The notes under the pieces are model-generated. The model searched no databases. It was not told the origin of the DNA and saw nothing but the letters and a program-made list of their open reading frames with translations. Below, piece by piece: positions 51,739 through 62,599 of a stretch of DNA of 64,000 nucleotides (the first letter of the stretch is position 1; each line of letters opens with the position of its first letter). The stretch is from the NCBI GenBank assembly GCA_900769645.1, contig CAAGHI010000030.1, positions 1 through 64,000 on the forward strand. The letters are read 5' to 3'. Made by a program: the position numbers and the translations under genes. Origin of the DNA: Candidatus Gastranaerophilales bacterium. GTDB lineage: Bacteria > Cyanobacteriota > Vampirovibrionia > Gastranaerophilales > Gastranaerophilaceae.

Positions 51739-53202
51739 ATGAACGAGCTTTTAAAAAAATCAGCAACAGAACAAAGCAAAGCTTTAAAAAATAAAGAAAT
51801 TTCAGCTGTGGAACTTACAAATGCAGCTTTTGAAAGAATTGATGATTTGGAAGGTAAACTTGGTGCTTTCAATTCATTGACAAAAGAAACAGCACTTGAA
51901 ACAGCTAAAAAAGTTGACGAAAAAATTGCAAAAGGAGAAGAATTGCCTCTACTTGCAGGTATTCCGCTTGCACTTAAAGACAACATGAACTTGGTTGGTT
52001 CAAAAACAACTGCATCATCAAAAATTTTGGAAAACTTCGTTTCTCCATTTAATGCAACAGTTACAGAAAAACTTTTGAACAACTTAGTTCCTATTGTTGG
52101 AAAGGCAAACCTTGATGAATTTGCAATGGGATCTTCTAACGAAAACTCAGCATTCAACAAAGTTCACAACCCTTGGGATTTGAACAAAGTTCCCGGTGGT
52201 TCATCAGGCGGATCTGCTGCGAGTGTTTCTTCTTGTGAAGCAACTTTGGCACTAGGTTCTGACACAGGCGGATCAATCAGATTGCCGGCATCATTCTGCG
52301 GTATCGTTGGTATGAAGCCGACTTACGGACGTGTTTCAAGATACGGTTTAATCGCATTCGCATCATCACTAGACCAAATCGGGCCTTTCGCAAGAACTGT
52401 TGAAGATGCTGCAAATTTGCTTGAAGTTATTTCAGGTCACGATCCAAAAGATTCAACTTCTTTGGAGTTGCCTGTTGAACATTATGCGGCACACTTAAAT
52501 GATGATATTAAAGGAATGAAAGTTGGCGTTATAAAAGAACTTATGTCTGACGGTTTGTCAGAAGATGTTCAAAAAGCCCTTGAACGTGCAATTGAAGACT
52601 ACAAAAAACTAGGTGCTGAAATCGTTGAAATTTCACTTCCGCACTTGAAGTATTCAATCGGAATTTACTACATTTTGGCAACTGCAGAATGTTCTTCAAA
52701 CTTGGCTCGTTTTGACGGTGTAAGATACGGTTACAGAACACCTGATGCTAAGAACTTGCTTGAATTATACACAAAATCAAGAGCAGAAGGCTTTGGACCG
52801 GAAGTTAAACGTCGTATAATGCTTGGAACTTACGCTTTGTCATCAGGCTATTACGATGCATACTACAAAAAAGCACAACAAATGAGAGCTTTGGTAACAC
52901 AAGATTTTGCAGAAGCATTCAAAAAAGTTGACATCTTGATTTCACCAACTTGTCCGAATACAGCATTTGAACTTGGTGCAAAAGCATCTGATCCGTTGCA
53001 AATGTACTTGACCGATATTGCAACTATTTCTGCAAACTTGGCAGGAATTCCTGGCATGAGCGTTCCTGCAGGATTTGACAAAGATGGTATGCCAATTGGT
53101 TTGCAAATCTTGGCACCGCAATTGCAAGAAAGTAAATTGTTCAATGTTGCTCATAAGTTTGAAAGAGCAAACGATTACTACTTGCAGTTGGCAAAAATCT
53201 AA
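51739..53202 (+). CDS. gatA: Aspartyl/glutamyl-tRNA amidotransferase subunit A
   Basis: Amidase subunit of the GatCAB complex that makes Gln-tRNA (and Asn-tRNA). 487 residues. Amidase triad region: LALKDNM (Lys), GGSSGGSAASVSS and GSDTGGSIRLPASFCG with the Ser nucleophile. SD AAGGAGAAA. No gatB or gatC in the window. Followed by a CCCTCCCT hairpin. Confidence 0.97.
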   Translation: MNELLKKSATEQSKALKNKEISAVELTNAAFERIDDLEGKLGAFNSLTKETALETAKKVDEKIAKGEELPLLAGIPLALKDNMNLVGSKTTASSKILENFVSPFNATVTEKLLNNLVPIVGKANLDEFAMGSSNENSAFNKVHNPWDLNKVPGGSSGGSAASVSSCEATLALGSDTGGSIRLPASFCGIVGMKPTYGRVSRYGLIAFASSLDQIGPFARTVEDAANLLEVISGHDPKDSTSLELPVEHYAAHLNDDIKGMKVGVIKELMSDGLSEDVQKALERAIEDYKKLGAEIVEISLPHLKYSIGIYYILATAECSSNLARFDGVRYGYRTPDAKNLLELYTKSRAEGFGPEVKRRIMLGTYALSSGYYDAYYKKAQQMRALVTQDFAEAFKKVDILISPTCPNTAFELGAKASDPLQMYLTDIATISANLAGIPGMSVPAGFDKDGMPIGLQILAPQLQESKLFNVAHKFERANDYYLQLAKI

Positions 53203-53218
53203 CAACCACCCACCCTAA

Positions 53219-53330
53219 CCCTCCCTCTAAGGGAGGGAACAGAGTCGGAGCTCTAAGTGAGTGAATAAGTCCTTTTCGCTCGCTTCGCTCGGGAAGTTAA
53301 TTGTAGGTTGAGGTTTTTACCTCAACAAAG
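53219..53330. repeat. Hairpin and partial repeat modules after gatA
   Basis: CCCTCCCT CTA AGGGAGGG hairpin (53219-53237), then a fragment GTGAGTGAATAAG with CGCTCGCTTCGCTCG, and a GTTGAGGTTTTTACCTCAAC hairpin (53304-53323), another stem variant of the GTTGGGC family. Confidence 0.7.
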
Positions 53331-53353
53331 TAAAGTTATAATTTCGAAAAATT

Positions 53354-53749
53354 ATGCTAAATACAGAATATCTAACAAAATGTATAGAAACACTTGAAAA
53401 GTCTTACGCTTGTATAAAAACGACGCAAGAAGGTTCTATTGATTATGAAATGTATAGAAATTCGCTTGTGAAAAATTTTAAAATAACTCTTGAGCAGAGC
53501 GGAAAGCTTTTGCGAAAATGTTTGGCTCCTTATTATGCAAGTAAAAAATCGGTTGACACTTTGACTTTCAAAGACTTGTTTAGAGAAGCTCACAAACATT
53601 CTCTGATAACAGAAGAAGAAATTGAGCGTTAGTTTAAATCTCGAGATAATCGAAACAATACTGCGAATGATTACGGTAAGGCTTTCGCAGAAGAGACTTT
53701 GAAGTTAATGGACGACTTTTTGAAAGACGTATTACGAAGTTATTTATAA
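53354..53749 (+). pseudogene. HI0074-family nucleotidyltransferase substrate-binding protein with in-frame TAG
   Basis: The HI0074/HEPN-like partner of minimal nucleotidyltransferases. Codons 53354-53629 encode the N-terminal helices (LVKNFKITLEQSGKLLRKCL, FKDLFREAHKHSLI), then TAG at 53630-53632. The same frame continues FKSRDNRNNTANDYGKAF and ends at 53749. Family members have a Trp at the stop position (WF-x-R-DNRN), so TGG to TAG is the simplest change. No nucleotidyltransferase gene lies beside it, which fits decay of the pair. A TATAAT box lies a few bases upstream. Confidence 0.75.
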
Positions 53750-53758
53750 TGGCAAAAA

Positions 53759-54019
53759 TTAAGCCAAAAAGTTCGTATTTTTATCTTTTCTAACCGTATT
53801 CCAGTTTTTTATGAATGCAATAGCTCGTTTAATCGGGTTTTTCGAATAATTTCCACTATTTTTGACAATTTGTTCATATCTGTCTATTGTTTTTGGTGAC
53901 AGTAATAAAATATTTCGTTTCCCTGTCTCTAATTGCCTAACGAGTTTTCTATTTTTATTTGCATAATCAATCGCATCAATACCGTGAAAAAAATTGTCGA
54001 TTATTGGGGTAATTTTCAT
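53759..54019 (-). CDS. Small protein of unknown function
   Basis: 86 residues, basic, no membrane segment: starts MKITPIIDNFFHGIDAIDYA and has a Lys/Asn-rich C-terminal half. GAGAGAGAAC just upstream may be the ribosome site. I do not recognise it. It lies between the broken HI0074 gene and an HTH gene. Confidence 0.5.
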   Translation of the reverse strand: MKITPIIDNFFHGIDAIDYANKNRKLVRQLETGKRNILLLSPKTIDRYEQIVKNSGNYSKNPIKRAIAFIKNWNTVRKDKNTNFLA

Positions 54020-54077
54020 GTTCTCTCTCTATTTTCATATCTATTTTATATCAAAAATATAGAAATGAAAATAAATT

Positions 54078-54323
54078 TTAAATCTTATTTTTATTTAAAT
54101 CACACACATCAATTCCATCAAAGAATTTTTCCATCGGTACTTCCAACACTTTTGCCATTTTGTATAAAACAATTGCCGTTGGAGATGTCAAACCCTGTTC
54201 CAACTTGCTAACATAACTCAAACTCATATCAATCATTTCTGCAAATTTTTCTTGCGTAATATTTTTGCGAATTCGTTCAATCTTAACGTTCCGACCAAAT
54301 TTAAATTTAATACTTTCCTTCAT
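54078..54323 (-). CDS. XRE-family transcriptional regulator
   Basis: About 81 residues, a single Cro/C1-type helix-turn-helix: IRKNITQEKFAEMIDMSLSY then VSKLEQGLTSPT, followed by VLYKMAKVLEVPMEKFFDG. The ATG at 54323 is six bases after TATAAT (54335-54330), so the transcript is probably leaderless; the frame extends to a TTG at 54347. Such small XRE proteins often control neighbouring addiction or surface genes. Confidence 0.85.
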   Translation of the reverse strand: MKESIKFKFGRNVKIERIRKNITQEKFAEMIDMSLSYVSKLEQGLTSPTAIVLYKMAKVLEVPMEKFFDGIDVCDLNKNKI

Positions 54324-54329
54324 TAACGA

Positions 54330-54335
54330 ATTATA
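54330..54335 (-). promoter_or_regulatory. -10 box six bases before the XRE gene ATG
   Basis: TATAAT then TCGTTA and ATG on the minus strand; no ribosome site. No convincing -35 was found. Confidence 0.5.
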
Positions 54336-54422
54336 TAACCTTGACAATTTTTAAATAAGTGAATATAATGACATTATTAATAATATATTGATACTAGATA
54401 GTAGTATTTTGATAGGTTATTT

Positions 54423-55124
54423 ATGAAAAATAAAGCTTTCACATTGGCAGAAGTTTTGATTACGCTTGGCATAATCGGCGTTGTTGCGGCTTTTACACTT
54501 CCTACATTGATTAGTAAATACCAAGAACACGTAATAATATCTAAATATAAAAAAATGTATTCTACACTTGCAAATGCATATAATCTTGCAATTGCAGAAA
54601 ATGGCTCTCCTGATCAATGGCAAGTAGAAACTCAAATTGATTTTTTGAAAAAACTTGAACCTTACCTAAATGTTTCAGAGAAATGTTATAATAAAGTTGG
54701 TTGTACGACTATGGGAAATTACGTTTCTCTTTCAGGAGAAATAATGTATGGAAATATATATTCCTCAACCGGCTATTCAAAACTTCGTTTGAACAATGGT
54801 TTTTCTATTTTCATGCTTAGAAACCCGAGTTCGGATTGTATTTATACATACACTGATGAAAATGGCACAACTACAACAATAAATAATATTTGTGCACAAT
54901 GTTATGGAATTATCACAAATACTAAATCAGCTAAAGAGCATAATGTTTATGGCAAAGATTTTTTTGCATTTGATTTTACAAAACAGGCTGTAATGCCAAC
55001 GGGATATAAAACAAGTGATAATATCGTAAAAGCAAATTGTAATAAAAGCATTCATGGTAGTGGAAATGGTGATACTTGCGGAACTTGGATTTTAAGATAT
55101 CATAATATGGATTATTTAAAATAA
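54423..55124 (+). CDS. Type IV pilin-like / pseudopilin protein
   Basis: 233 residues. The leader MKNK is cut before AFTLAEVLITLGIIGVV, with the +5 Glu present; the helix runs to about residue 25. The head domain has several Cys (EKCYNKVGC, CAQC, GDTCGTW). It is the cleanest of the three prepilin genes here. It probably joins a pilus or type II-like secretion fibre. Confidence 0.85.
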   Translation: MKNKAFTLAEVLITLGIIGVVAAFTLPTLISKYQEHVIISKYKKMYSTLANAYNLAIAENGSPDQWQVETQIDFLKKLEPYLNVSEKCYNKVGCTTMGNYVSLSGEIMYGNIYSSTGYSKLRLNNGFSIFMLRNPSSDCIYTYTDENGTTTTINNICAQCYGIITNTKSAKEHNVYGKDFFAFDFTKQAVMPTGYKTSDNIVKANCNKSIHGSGNGDTCGTWILRYHNMDYLK

Positions 55125-55134
55125 ATTATAGTCA

Positions 55135-55527
55135 TTAATGTTTTAAATAATTTTCAACAGTTTGCACGAAATCTTTTGTTTCTTTGATTGATAATATTAA
55201 ATCTTCTTTGCTTATAGCATAAGTAAAATCGTAATCAGATTTTTGTTTATTCGTGAAAGCTTCTTTATATATTTGTAGTAATTTATTATCAAAAATCTTT
55301 TCATCATAAATGTATTTTTTATTGAACCAACCCATTAATTGAGAATGTTTTGAGGTTACAAAATTATTTTTATAAGCCAATGCTGTTACAATATAAAAAA
55401 TTGCATAATACAGTCGATTTTGACAAGTAGAATAAAATCCATTTTCAAAATTCGATTCTGCTGCTAAAATTGCATCTTGCGCTTTTAAAATAGCATTGTC
55501 AACAAGAATTTGCTTGTCATACCCCAT
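55135..55527 (-). CDS. HEPN domain protein
   Basis: 130 residues, helical. The HEPN core reads RLYYAIFYIVTALAYKN followed by TSKHSQLMGWF (the Ser/His-Ser region); a canonical RNase R-x4-6-H motif is not obvious. The start at 55527 (AAAGGAATTT upstream) overlaps the end of the nucleotidyltransferase gene by 11 bases. Together they form a HEPN/MNT toxin-antitoxin-type pair in which MNT proteins can modify the HEPN toxin. Confidence 0.8.
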   Translation of the reverse strand: MGYDKQILVDNAILKAQDAILAAESNFENGFYSTCQNRLYYAIFYIVTALAYKNNFVTSKHSQLMGWFNKKYIYDEKIFDNKLLQIYKEAFTNKQKSDYDFTYAISKEDLILSIKETKDFVQTVENYLKH

Positions 55528-55831
55528 AATAAATTCCTTTATCCACAACTTGTTCATAGTAGATAGGATTTTTTTTCAATTCTATCATTGTCATTGGGTG
55601 TAAATCGAGTGTAATATCCATTTCGGCTTCAAATTTTCCTATCAATGACCACAAATTCATTCGCTCTTCTCTAGGTAAATCGGAATTAAATAATGCTACT
55701 AAATCTATATCACTTTCTTTATTTTCGCTTCCTGTTGCATAAGAGCCATATAGATAAACTCCATTAAAATCAGAAAACAAATCTTTTATAGACTTATTCA
55801 ATTTTAATATAATTTTGTCTATTTTTTTCAT
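55517..55831 (-). CDS. Minimal nucleotidyltransferase (MNT) domain protein
   Basis: 104 residues. The Pol-beta motif GVYLYGSYATGSENKESDID carries GS and D-x-D residues. The second acidic strand is MDITLDLHPM. Probable antitoxin that AMP-ylates or otherwise neutralises the HEPN partner encoded 11 bases into its end. It is the first gene of the pair. Confidence 0.85.
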   Translation of the reverse strand: MKKIDKIILKLNKSIKDLFSDFNGVYLYGSYATGSENKESDIDLVALFNSDLPREERMNLWSLIGKFEAEMDITLDLHPMTMIELKKNPIYYEQVVDKGIYYGV

Positions 55832-55882
55832 ATTCTAGTTATAACATTTTTCAAATATTTTTCAATACATGTTATATTCCAT

Positions 55883-55918
55883 AAAAAATCGAACCCCTGA
55901 ATAGGAGTTCGATTTTTT
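55883..55918. terminator. Bidirectional terminator between dnaK and the HEPN/MNT pair
   Basis: AAAAAATCGAAC / GTTCGATTTTTT with an inner CCT/AGG pair; T tract on both strands. It ends dnaK transcription on the minus strand. Confidence 0.88.
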
Positions 55919-55950
55919 GTTTTTATAAGGTGATTTTGATTATTTCAAAA

Positions 55951-57792
<1,842 letters not shown>

Positions 57793-57928
57793 TTATTATC
57801 TCCTTTTCAATTAAATTTTGTTTTGTTGCAAGTGATTAATATACTCACCTACAATCTATATTATTATTTATAACACTGTTTTTTGAAAAGGTTGAAAAAA
57901 TAAACAAAAAATTAATATTTTAAGAAAA

Positions 57929-58047
57929 GTGAAAGGTGAGAAGTGAGAAGTGAAAAGTTCGTTACAGTGCTACGCACCAAAGTTATTATTGAGCGAAGCG
58001 AACTAAATGGTCTTTTCACTTCTCACCTTTCACCCCTCTCTTTTCAC
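57929..58047. repeat. Palindromic element, GTGAAAA-type ends
   Basis: GTGAAAG, GTGAGAA, GTGAGAA, GTGAAAA units then GTTCGTTACAG, TGCTACGCA, core ...GAGCGAAGCGAACTAAATGG, and reverse units to TTTTCAC. This is the GTGAAAA-ended element with the most complete left junction. Confidence 0.88.
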
Positions 58048-58050
58048 TAA

Positions 58051-58392
58051 TTATTCCAACACACTTCCACCGCCTTCAACACCAGGCAAACAAACCCCAA
58101 ATTGACAATTTGAATTATAATCACTCGCAGGTGGATTTGCAGTTGCATTGTTGCTTTCTGTGTTTATTAATTCGTTATGATACGGAGTTACATAGCTCGG
58201 TTGAAACGCATTAGGTTTTTGAATTTCTTCTATTCGATTAGGAATATATTTTTGTTGCAACGGCTTTGTGTCATAAATCGAAAACGCCGTGCACGCACCA
58301 CCCTCTATCGGACAAGTCGCAAAAACAGGTAATGCTCCAGCCGCAAGCATTAACACCATAATAAAACCTTGTATATTTTTTAAATTTTTCAT
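58051..58392 (-). CDS. Small exported protein of unknown function
   Basis: 113 residues. Signal peptide NIQGFIMVLMLAAGALPVFA, then a mature part with four Cys (TCPIEGGACTAF and CQFGVC), Pro/Asn-rich, and a Gly-rich end. No recognised domain. Upstream of it the divergent gene at 58518 begins. Confidence 0.6.
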   Translation of the reverse strand: MKNLKNIQGFIMVLMLAAGALPVFATCPIEGGACTAFSIYDTKPLQQKYIPNRIEEIQKPNAFQPSYVTPYHNELINTESNNATANPPASDYNSNCQFGVCLPGVEGGGSVLE

Positions 58393-58517
58393 ATCTTACC
58401 AACCTTTCAATTAGTCTACATATTTAGCATAAGTGACAATTTGTAAATTTTCATTCCCCGAAAGTAGCAAAAAATTTTTTGACCGTTTTTCATGTGAACA
58501 AAAGGAGTTACATTTTT

Positions 58518-59108
58518 ATGAATAATAATATTAGTTTTCAAGGTAAAAGTTTTATATGTGCAGACCCTAAAAGATTTAAAGAGGTTGTAAGTAATCCTGA
58601 AATTCAGCGAAGAGTGGTAAATGCAGAAAAACAAATAAAAATAAATAATTGGAAAACATATCTTGCAGAAGTTGAGCCGGATAGTTTTACAATTGTATTA
58701 AAGTCTGATAAAGATGGTCGTATAGAACATGTTCCAACATCTAATCCAAGTGAAGAAATTTTGTCGAATTTGTGTGACAGAATAGATGACCTTGCCAAAA
58801 AAGCAAAAGGAAAAATTACGGCTTGGATTATCGGAGGCGATAGTATTGAAGCTGCTAATGGAACAAAAACAATTGATACCCTTAATAAAGTCGCAGACGT
58901 TGTTTGCGATAAACCGAATATTGATGCTTCTATTTTAGTTGGGAACAAAAATGGACTGGAAAATTTCACCATACATTCAAAAAATGATGAACTGGAAATC
59001 GGTTTAGGAAATTCATTAAAATTAGATAAAAATTCAACTCCGGAAGAAAATCTTGAGCAATTATTTGATATTGTTGAATTGAATAATACAGAGTTAAAGA
59101 TGGACTAA
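58518..59108 (+). CDS. Unknown protein with short ISFQGKSF N-terminus
   Basis: 196 residues, no signal peptide. The start at 58518 is supported by AAAGGAG; the frame is open from 58479. The N-terminal NNNISFQGKSF resembles a short motif at the start of other lineage-specific proteins here (ITFQN, PSFTG). The body is alpha/beta with KITAWIIGGDSIEAANGTK. Its stop overlaps the stop of the convergent YkgJ-type gene. Function unknown. Confidence 0.6.
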   Translation: MNNNISFQGKSFICADPKRFKEVVSNPEIQRRVVNAEKQIKINNWKTYLAEVEPDSFTIVLKSDKDGRIEHVPTSNPSEEILSNLCDRIDDLAKKAKGKITAWIIGGDSIEAANGTKTIDTLNKVADVVCDKPNIDASILVGNKNGLENFTIHSKNDELEIGLGNSLKLDKNSTPEENLEQLFDIVELNNTELKMD

Positions 59109-59548
59109 GATTTTGATTTAAAATCCCATTTTGCATGTTTATCTTTTTTTGAAACGTTTTCCAACACCTTGCAAAATGGCACAATTGGTTCCATCTTATA
59201 TCCGCAATCCTCGGACAAAGCCCCACCCATAGAAAAAAGTTCCTCTTGTGGATAACGTCTACAAATTCCTGGGCGACTCCTATGAATTTTGCATTTGTGT
59301 GTTTCAGGGTCCAAGTTCTGGCACTCAAAAATCAAGCCAATATCATCTTTGCCTATGATTTTTAAATACGTGTAAAACCTATGCAAATATTGAAGTTTTT
59401 CAAACTCTTTTTCATCTTGCACAACATGTTTGTAATGTTTTACATAAATCTGTGTGCAACATTTTCCGCAAGCCTTACATTTGCCCGTTCTATAATATTT
59501 GCGCCTTAAAATCTTTGACAATATGAATTTTCTTAAACCCTCAAGCAT
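59105..59548 (-). CDS. YkgJ-family cysteine cluster protein
   Basis: 147 residues with Cys motifs CKACGKCCTQIYV, FECQNLD-x-CKIH, RPGICRRYP and EDCGYKM, the pattern of the UPF0153/YkgJ zinc or iron-sulfur cluster family. The substrate is unknown. It is convergent with the gene at 58518, with overlapping stops. Confidence 0.85.
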   Translation of the reverse strand: MLEGLRKFILSKILRRKYYRTGKCKACGKCCTQIYVKHYKHVVQDEKEFEKLQYLHRFYTYLKIIGKDDIGLIFECQNLDPETHKCKIHRSRPGICRRYPQEELFSMGGALSEDCGYKMEPIVPFCKVLENVSKKDKHAKWDFKSKS

Positions 59549-59691
59549 AATTACATAATATCATAAAGTTTTGTAAAGTTTTAAATGTTTTTAGGCAAAT
59601 ATTTACATTCACGTGAATTATAAAAAATGTAAAAAGAATACGTAACCTATTTTAAAATATAAACTATAACATAACCAAAATAACCAACCTT

Positions 59692-59721
59692 GACCTCTTA
59701 TTCCAAAAGAGGTCTTTTTTT
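59692..59721 (+). terminator. Rho-independent terminator without an obvious gene
   Basis: GACCTCTT / AAGAGGTC followed by seven T. No plus-strand gene ends nearby (the closest stops at 59108, behind a convergent gene), so it may end a short RNA made from the AT-rich stretch 59550-59690. Confidence 0.8.
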
Positions 59722-59990
59722 GTGCTACGCACGTAGCCCTTTGTAACGATATTCATTTCTACTTTAGAGATTGGTGTTTGGGTAGTGCCGCTCGACCCGC
59801 CCACTAGGGATTGGTCTAAAGTACTTCATATTCATGTGTTAATTTTTGACGAAGTCCGCTCCCCCCACTGTAACAACATTCATTCCTACTTTATATTCAC
59901 AGTTTTTAATTAAGACAAAGTGCGCTCCTCCTCTGTAACGAACTTATCGTCCATTTAATCTTGGTAGGGGGGGGCGCCGACTTGAATTGA
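59722..59990. repeat. Repeat modules with a G8 tract
   Basis: GCTACGCACGTAGC palindrome then TTTGTAACG (also at 18191), GTGCCGCTCG module (also at 18148), two CTGTAAC junctions (59878, 59935) preceded by pyrimidine-rich CGCTCC segments, and G8 at 59967-59974. No gene. Confidence 0.65.
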
Positions 59991-60050
59991 ATTTTATAAA
60001 AAAGAGGCACATAAAAATGTACCTCTTTTCATCAATATATTTTTACATAA

Positions 60051-60593
60051 CTATGAAAAATATCTTTTCAACAAGCCATCAAAGCCTTTGCCGTGACGAG
60101 CTTCGTCCTTAGCCATTTCGTGAACTGTGTCGTGAATTGCGTCGTAACCCAATTCTTTTGCTCGTCTTGCAATTGCAAGTTTTCCTTCGCAAGCGCCTTG
60201 TTCTGCTTCTGCACGCATTTCAAGGTTTTTCTTTGTAGAAGCTGTAACTACTTCGCCCAACAATTCTGCAAATTTTGCAGCGTGTTCAGCTTCTTCAAAA
60301 GCATATCTTTTATAAGCTTCTGCAACTTCAGGATATCCTTCTCTTTCAGCAACTCTAGCCATTGCAAGGTACATACCAACTTCTGTGCATTCCCCTGCGA
60401 AATGAGCTCTCAAACCTTCCATTACTTCTTTGTCTTCAACTTTGCCGTCGCCAACTTTGTGTTCACAAGCGTAAACTTTACCTTCTGCTGTGTTAATTTC
60501 TTTAAATGTTGTTGCTCCGCACAAAGGACATCTTTCAGGAGCTTTATCGCTTTCAGTTGACCAACCGCATACTGTACATACAAATTTAGCCAT
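60051..60593 (-). CDS. Reverse rubrerythrin
   Basis: 180 residues. An N-terminal rubredoxin-like iron site (FVCTVCGW and RCPLCGA) is fused to a ferritin-like diiron domain with E-x2-H type ligands ([39 protein letters not shown]). With the rubredoxin part in front, it is the reverse form, which in clostridia reduces peroxide and oxygen using NADH via partners. It fits an anaerobe. SD AAAGGTGG. Confidence 0.92.
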   Translation of the reverse strand: MAKFVCTVCGWSTESDKAPERCPLCGATTFKEINTAEGKVYACEHKVGDGKVEDKEVMEGLRAHFAGECTEVGMYLAMARVAEREGYPEVAEAYKRYAFEEAEHAAKFAELLGEVVTASTKKNLEMRAEAEQGACEGKLAIARRAKELGYDAIHDTVHEMAKDEARHGKGFDGLLKRYFS

Positions 60594-60721
60594 TTTCTAC
60601 CACCTTTCTTATAAAAATTAGCCTCTTTTTTCTACATGACTAATTCTACAACAGAAAATTTCTTTTGTAAAGTAGGAATTATTACTATTTTTTAAAAATC
60701 TTAACAATTGTGTGTGTTGGG

Positions 60722-60843
60722 GTGAATAGGTGAATAAGAAAATAAGTGAATAAGTTCATTTAGCTCACTGCGCTCGAAAATTTATTTTGATGCGAAGCAT
60801 CTGTAAAGCACTTATTCACCTATTCACTTATTTTCTTATTCAC
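60722..60843. repeat. Palindromic element, GTGAATAA-type ends
   Basis: GTGAATAG, GTGAATAA, GAAAATAA, GTGAATAA units then the core in the orientation TTCATTTAGCTCACTGCGCTCG, ATGCGAAGCAT, CTGTAAAG, and reverse units TTATTCAC. Same unit type as at 12288, but the core is inverted relative to it. Confidence 0.88.
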
Positions 60844-60847
60844 TTAA

Positions 60848-62512
60848 TTAAACACTCAACACAACTTCTTTGCGTTTCACTTTTCTTGTTGAAGTTCTTG
60901 GCAAAGGAAGAGTTCGCACAACGATATTAACCGGTCTTTTGTACGGAGTTAAACGCAATGACAACTTTTTCACTTCGTCCTTAATCAATTTTTCAACAGT
61001 GTCATTATCATATTTGTTTAAAACATCATTTGTTGGAACTGCAACGGCTGTGATTTCTTCTGTGCCGTCTTTTGCGCCAAAACTACGAGATGTTCCAAGC
61101 ACACAAACTTCTGCGATATAAGGACTTTTTTCTAGCACCGCTTCAACTTCTTCCGGAAAGACCTTTTTGCCACCGGAAAGAACAATCATATTTTTAATTC
61201 GACCTGTGATATAAATATGCCCATTCCTGATTTCTGCAATGTCACCTGTATGGAGCCAACCATCAGCGTTTAAAACTTCTGATGTCATTTCTGGCTGGTT
61301 GTGATAACCCCGCATTACAGATGGTCCTCTCAAGATAAGTTCGCCTGTATTGGCGTCAATTTTAGCTTCAAGACTTTTAAGTGGAGCACCGACTGATGCT
61401 AAATCTCCACGTCTGTCAACGTTTACGGACACAACAGGGCTTGTTTCTGACAAGCCGTAGCCTTGATAAACTTTTATGCCAATTCTTTCAAAAAACTCGC
61501 CTACGGCCAAATCAAGCGGTGCGCCACCTGAGATACAACCTGAAAAATGTCCGCCAAATTTTTTGTGGATTTTGTTGAACATTAATTTTTTCAACCTGTA
61601 AGATGGTATAAATTTTGCAAGCGCATACATAAGTTTGAATGCGGTTTTTACGTGTGCCGGAGAATTTTTAAGCTCTGATTCGATAGCGGTTTTCAAAAGT
61701 TTTAAAAAAGCCGGAACTACAATCATAAATTCGATTTGTTTTTCACGCATTATGCTCAAAATATCTTTTGGCTTTAGGCTTGGTGTGTAGTAAACCGAAA
61801 ATCCAAAATTCAAAAATGTCGAAAATCCGACAGTCATTTCAAAAAGGTGATTCATTGGCAAAATCGACAATATATTGACATTTTCGTATGGCAAAATTTT
61901 GTCTAATGCGTATTTCAGGTCGTCGAGTTGTGCAAGCATGTTTTGGAAAGTTATCTCAACTCCTTTTGGAGCACCTGTTGTGCCAGATGTGTAAATTATG
62001 AAAGCTACAGATTTTGAGCTTCTCAATTTCCATTTATAGTCATAGTTATCAGGCAATTGATAAATGCTTTTGTCCTCAATTCCGCAAGCTGGTTCGTCCA
62101 TAAGAATAATTTCTTTCACAGACGGAATTTCATTTTTCAAAAATTTCGCCATCTCATAATGTGCGGAAGATACCATAATTACACTGGGTTCGCAGTCTGA
62201 AAGTATTGATTTTAGCTCATATTTAGTCAATTTTATATCTAGTGGCACCGTAACCATTCCGGAAATAACTGATGCGAAAACACAAGCCCCGTATTCCGGT
62301 TTTGATTCTGAGATAATTGCGAGTCTGTCACCTTTTTGGACATTCAATTCGTTTATCAAGTAATGTGCGATTTTACGTGATAACAAGCCAATTCCGCTGT
62401 ATGTAAACTCTTTCCAGCCATATTTGGTTTTCATGCCCAAAGCAACTTTGTCTGAGAACTTTTCTGTTCTTTCATGTAATAACATTAATACGTTTTTTTC
62501 TCTTAACCCCAT
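60848..62512 (-). CDS. AMP-forming long-chain acyl-CoA/acyl-ACP synthetase
   Basis: ANL-superfamily ligase, about 554 residues. P-loop-like IYTSGTTGAPKGVEIT, the YQGYGLSETSPV motif, and GWLHTGDIAEIRNGHIYITGR followed by KNMIVLSGGKKVFPEEVE. It activates fatty acids for lipid synthesis or remodelling; whether the acceptor is CoA or ACP is not clear. The start at 62512 follows AAAGGTAGTGTATCT; the frame is open to 62536. Confidence 0.9.
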   Translation of the reverse strand: MGLREKNVLMLLHERTEKFSDKVALGMKTKYGWKEFTYSGIGLLSRKIAHYLINELNVQKGDRLAIISESKPEYGACVFASVISGMVTVPLDIKLTKYELKSILSDCEPSVIMVSSAHYEMAKFLKNEIPSVKEIILMDEPACGIEDKSIYQLPDNYDYKWKLRSSKSVAFIIYTSGTTGAPKGVEITFQNMLAQLDDLKYALDKILPYENVNILSILPMNHLFEMTVGFSTFLNFGFSVYYTPSLKPKDILSIMREKQIEFMIVVPAFLKLLKTAIESELKNSPAHVKTAFKLMYALAKFIPSYRLKKLMFNKIHKKFGGHFSGCISGGAPLDLAVGEFFERIGIKVYQGYGLSETSPVVSVNVDRRGDLASVGAPLKSLEAKIDANTGELILRGPSVMRGYHNQPEMTSEVLNADGWLHTGDIAEIRNGHIYITGRIKNMIVLSGGKKVFPEEVEAVLEKSPYIAEVCVLGTSRSFGAKDGTEEITAVAVPTNDVLNKYDNDTVEKLIKDEVKKLSLRLTPYKRPVNIVVRTLPLPRTSTRKVKRKEVVLSV

Positions 62513-62599
62513 AGATACACTACCTTTCAAGACCAATTTCTATGAATAGAATATTATCTTTAAGATGAAAAGTCAAGAATATTAAGTATTTTTGTGGTA

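Noticed and set aside
51726..52160. Minus-strand open frame over the start of gatA
   Set aside because: Antisense shadow of gatA, which has complete amidase motifs and a good ribosome site.
53354..53749. Genome-wide recoding of TAG or TAA as sense codons
   Set aside because: Most well-supported genes here end normally at TAA, TAG or TGA, and only three genes contain internal stops, so local mutation (or rare read-through) is more likely.
55883..55918. TCGAAC and GTTCGA bases suggestive of a tRNA T-arm
   Set aside because: They are the two arms of a bidirectional terminator next to dnaK; no acceptor or anticodon stem is present.
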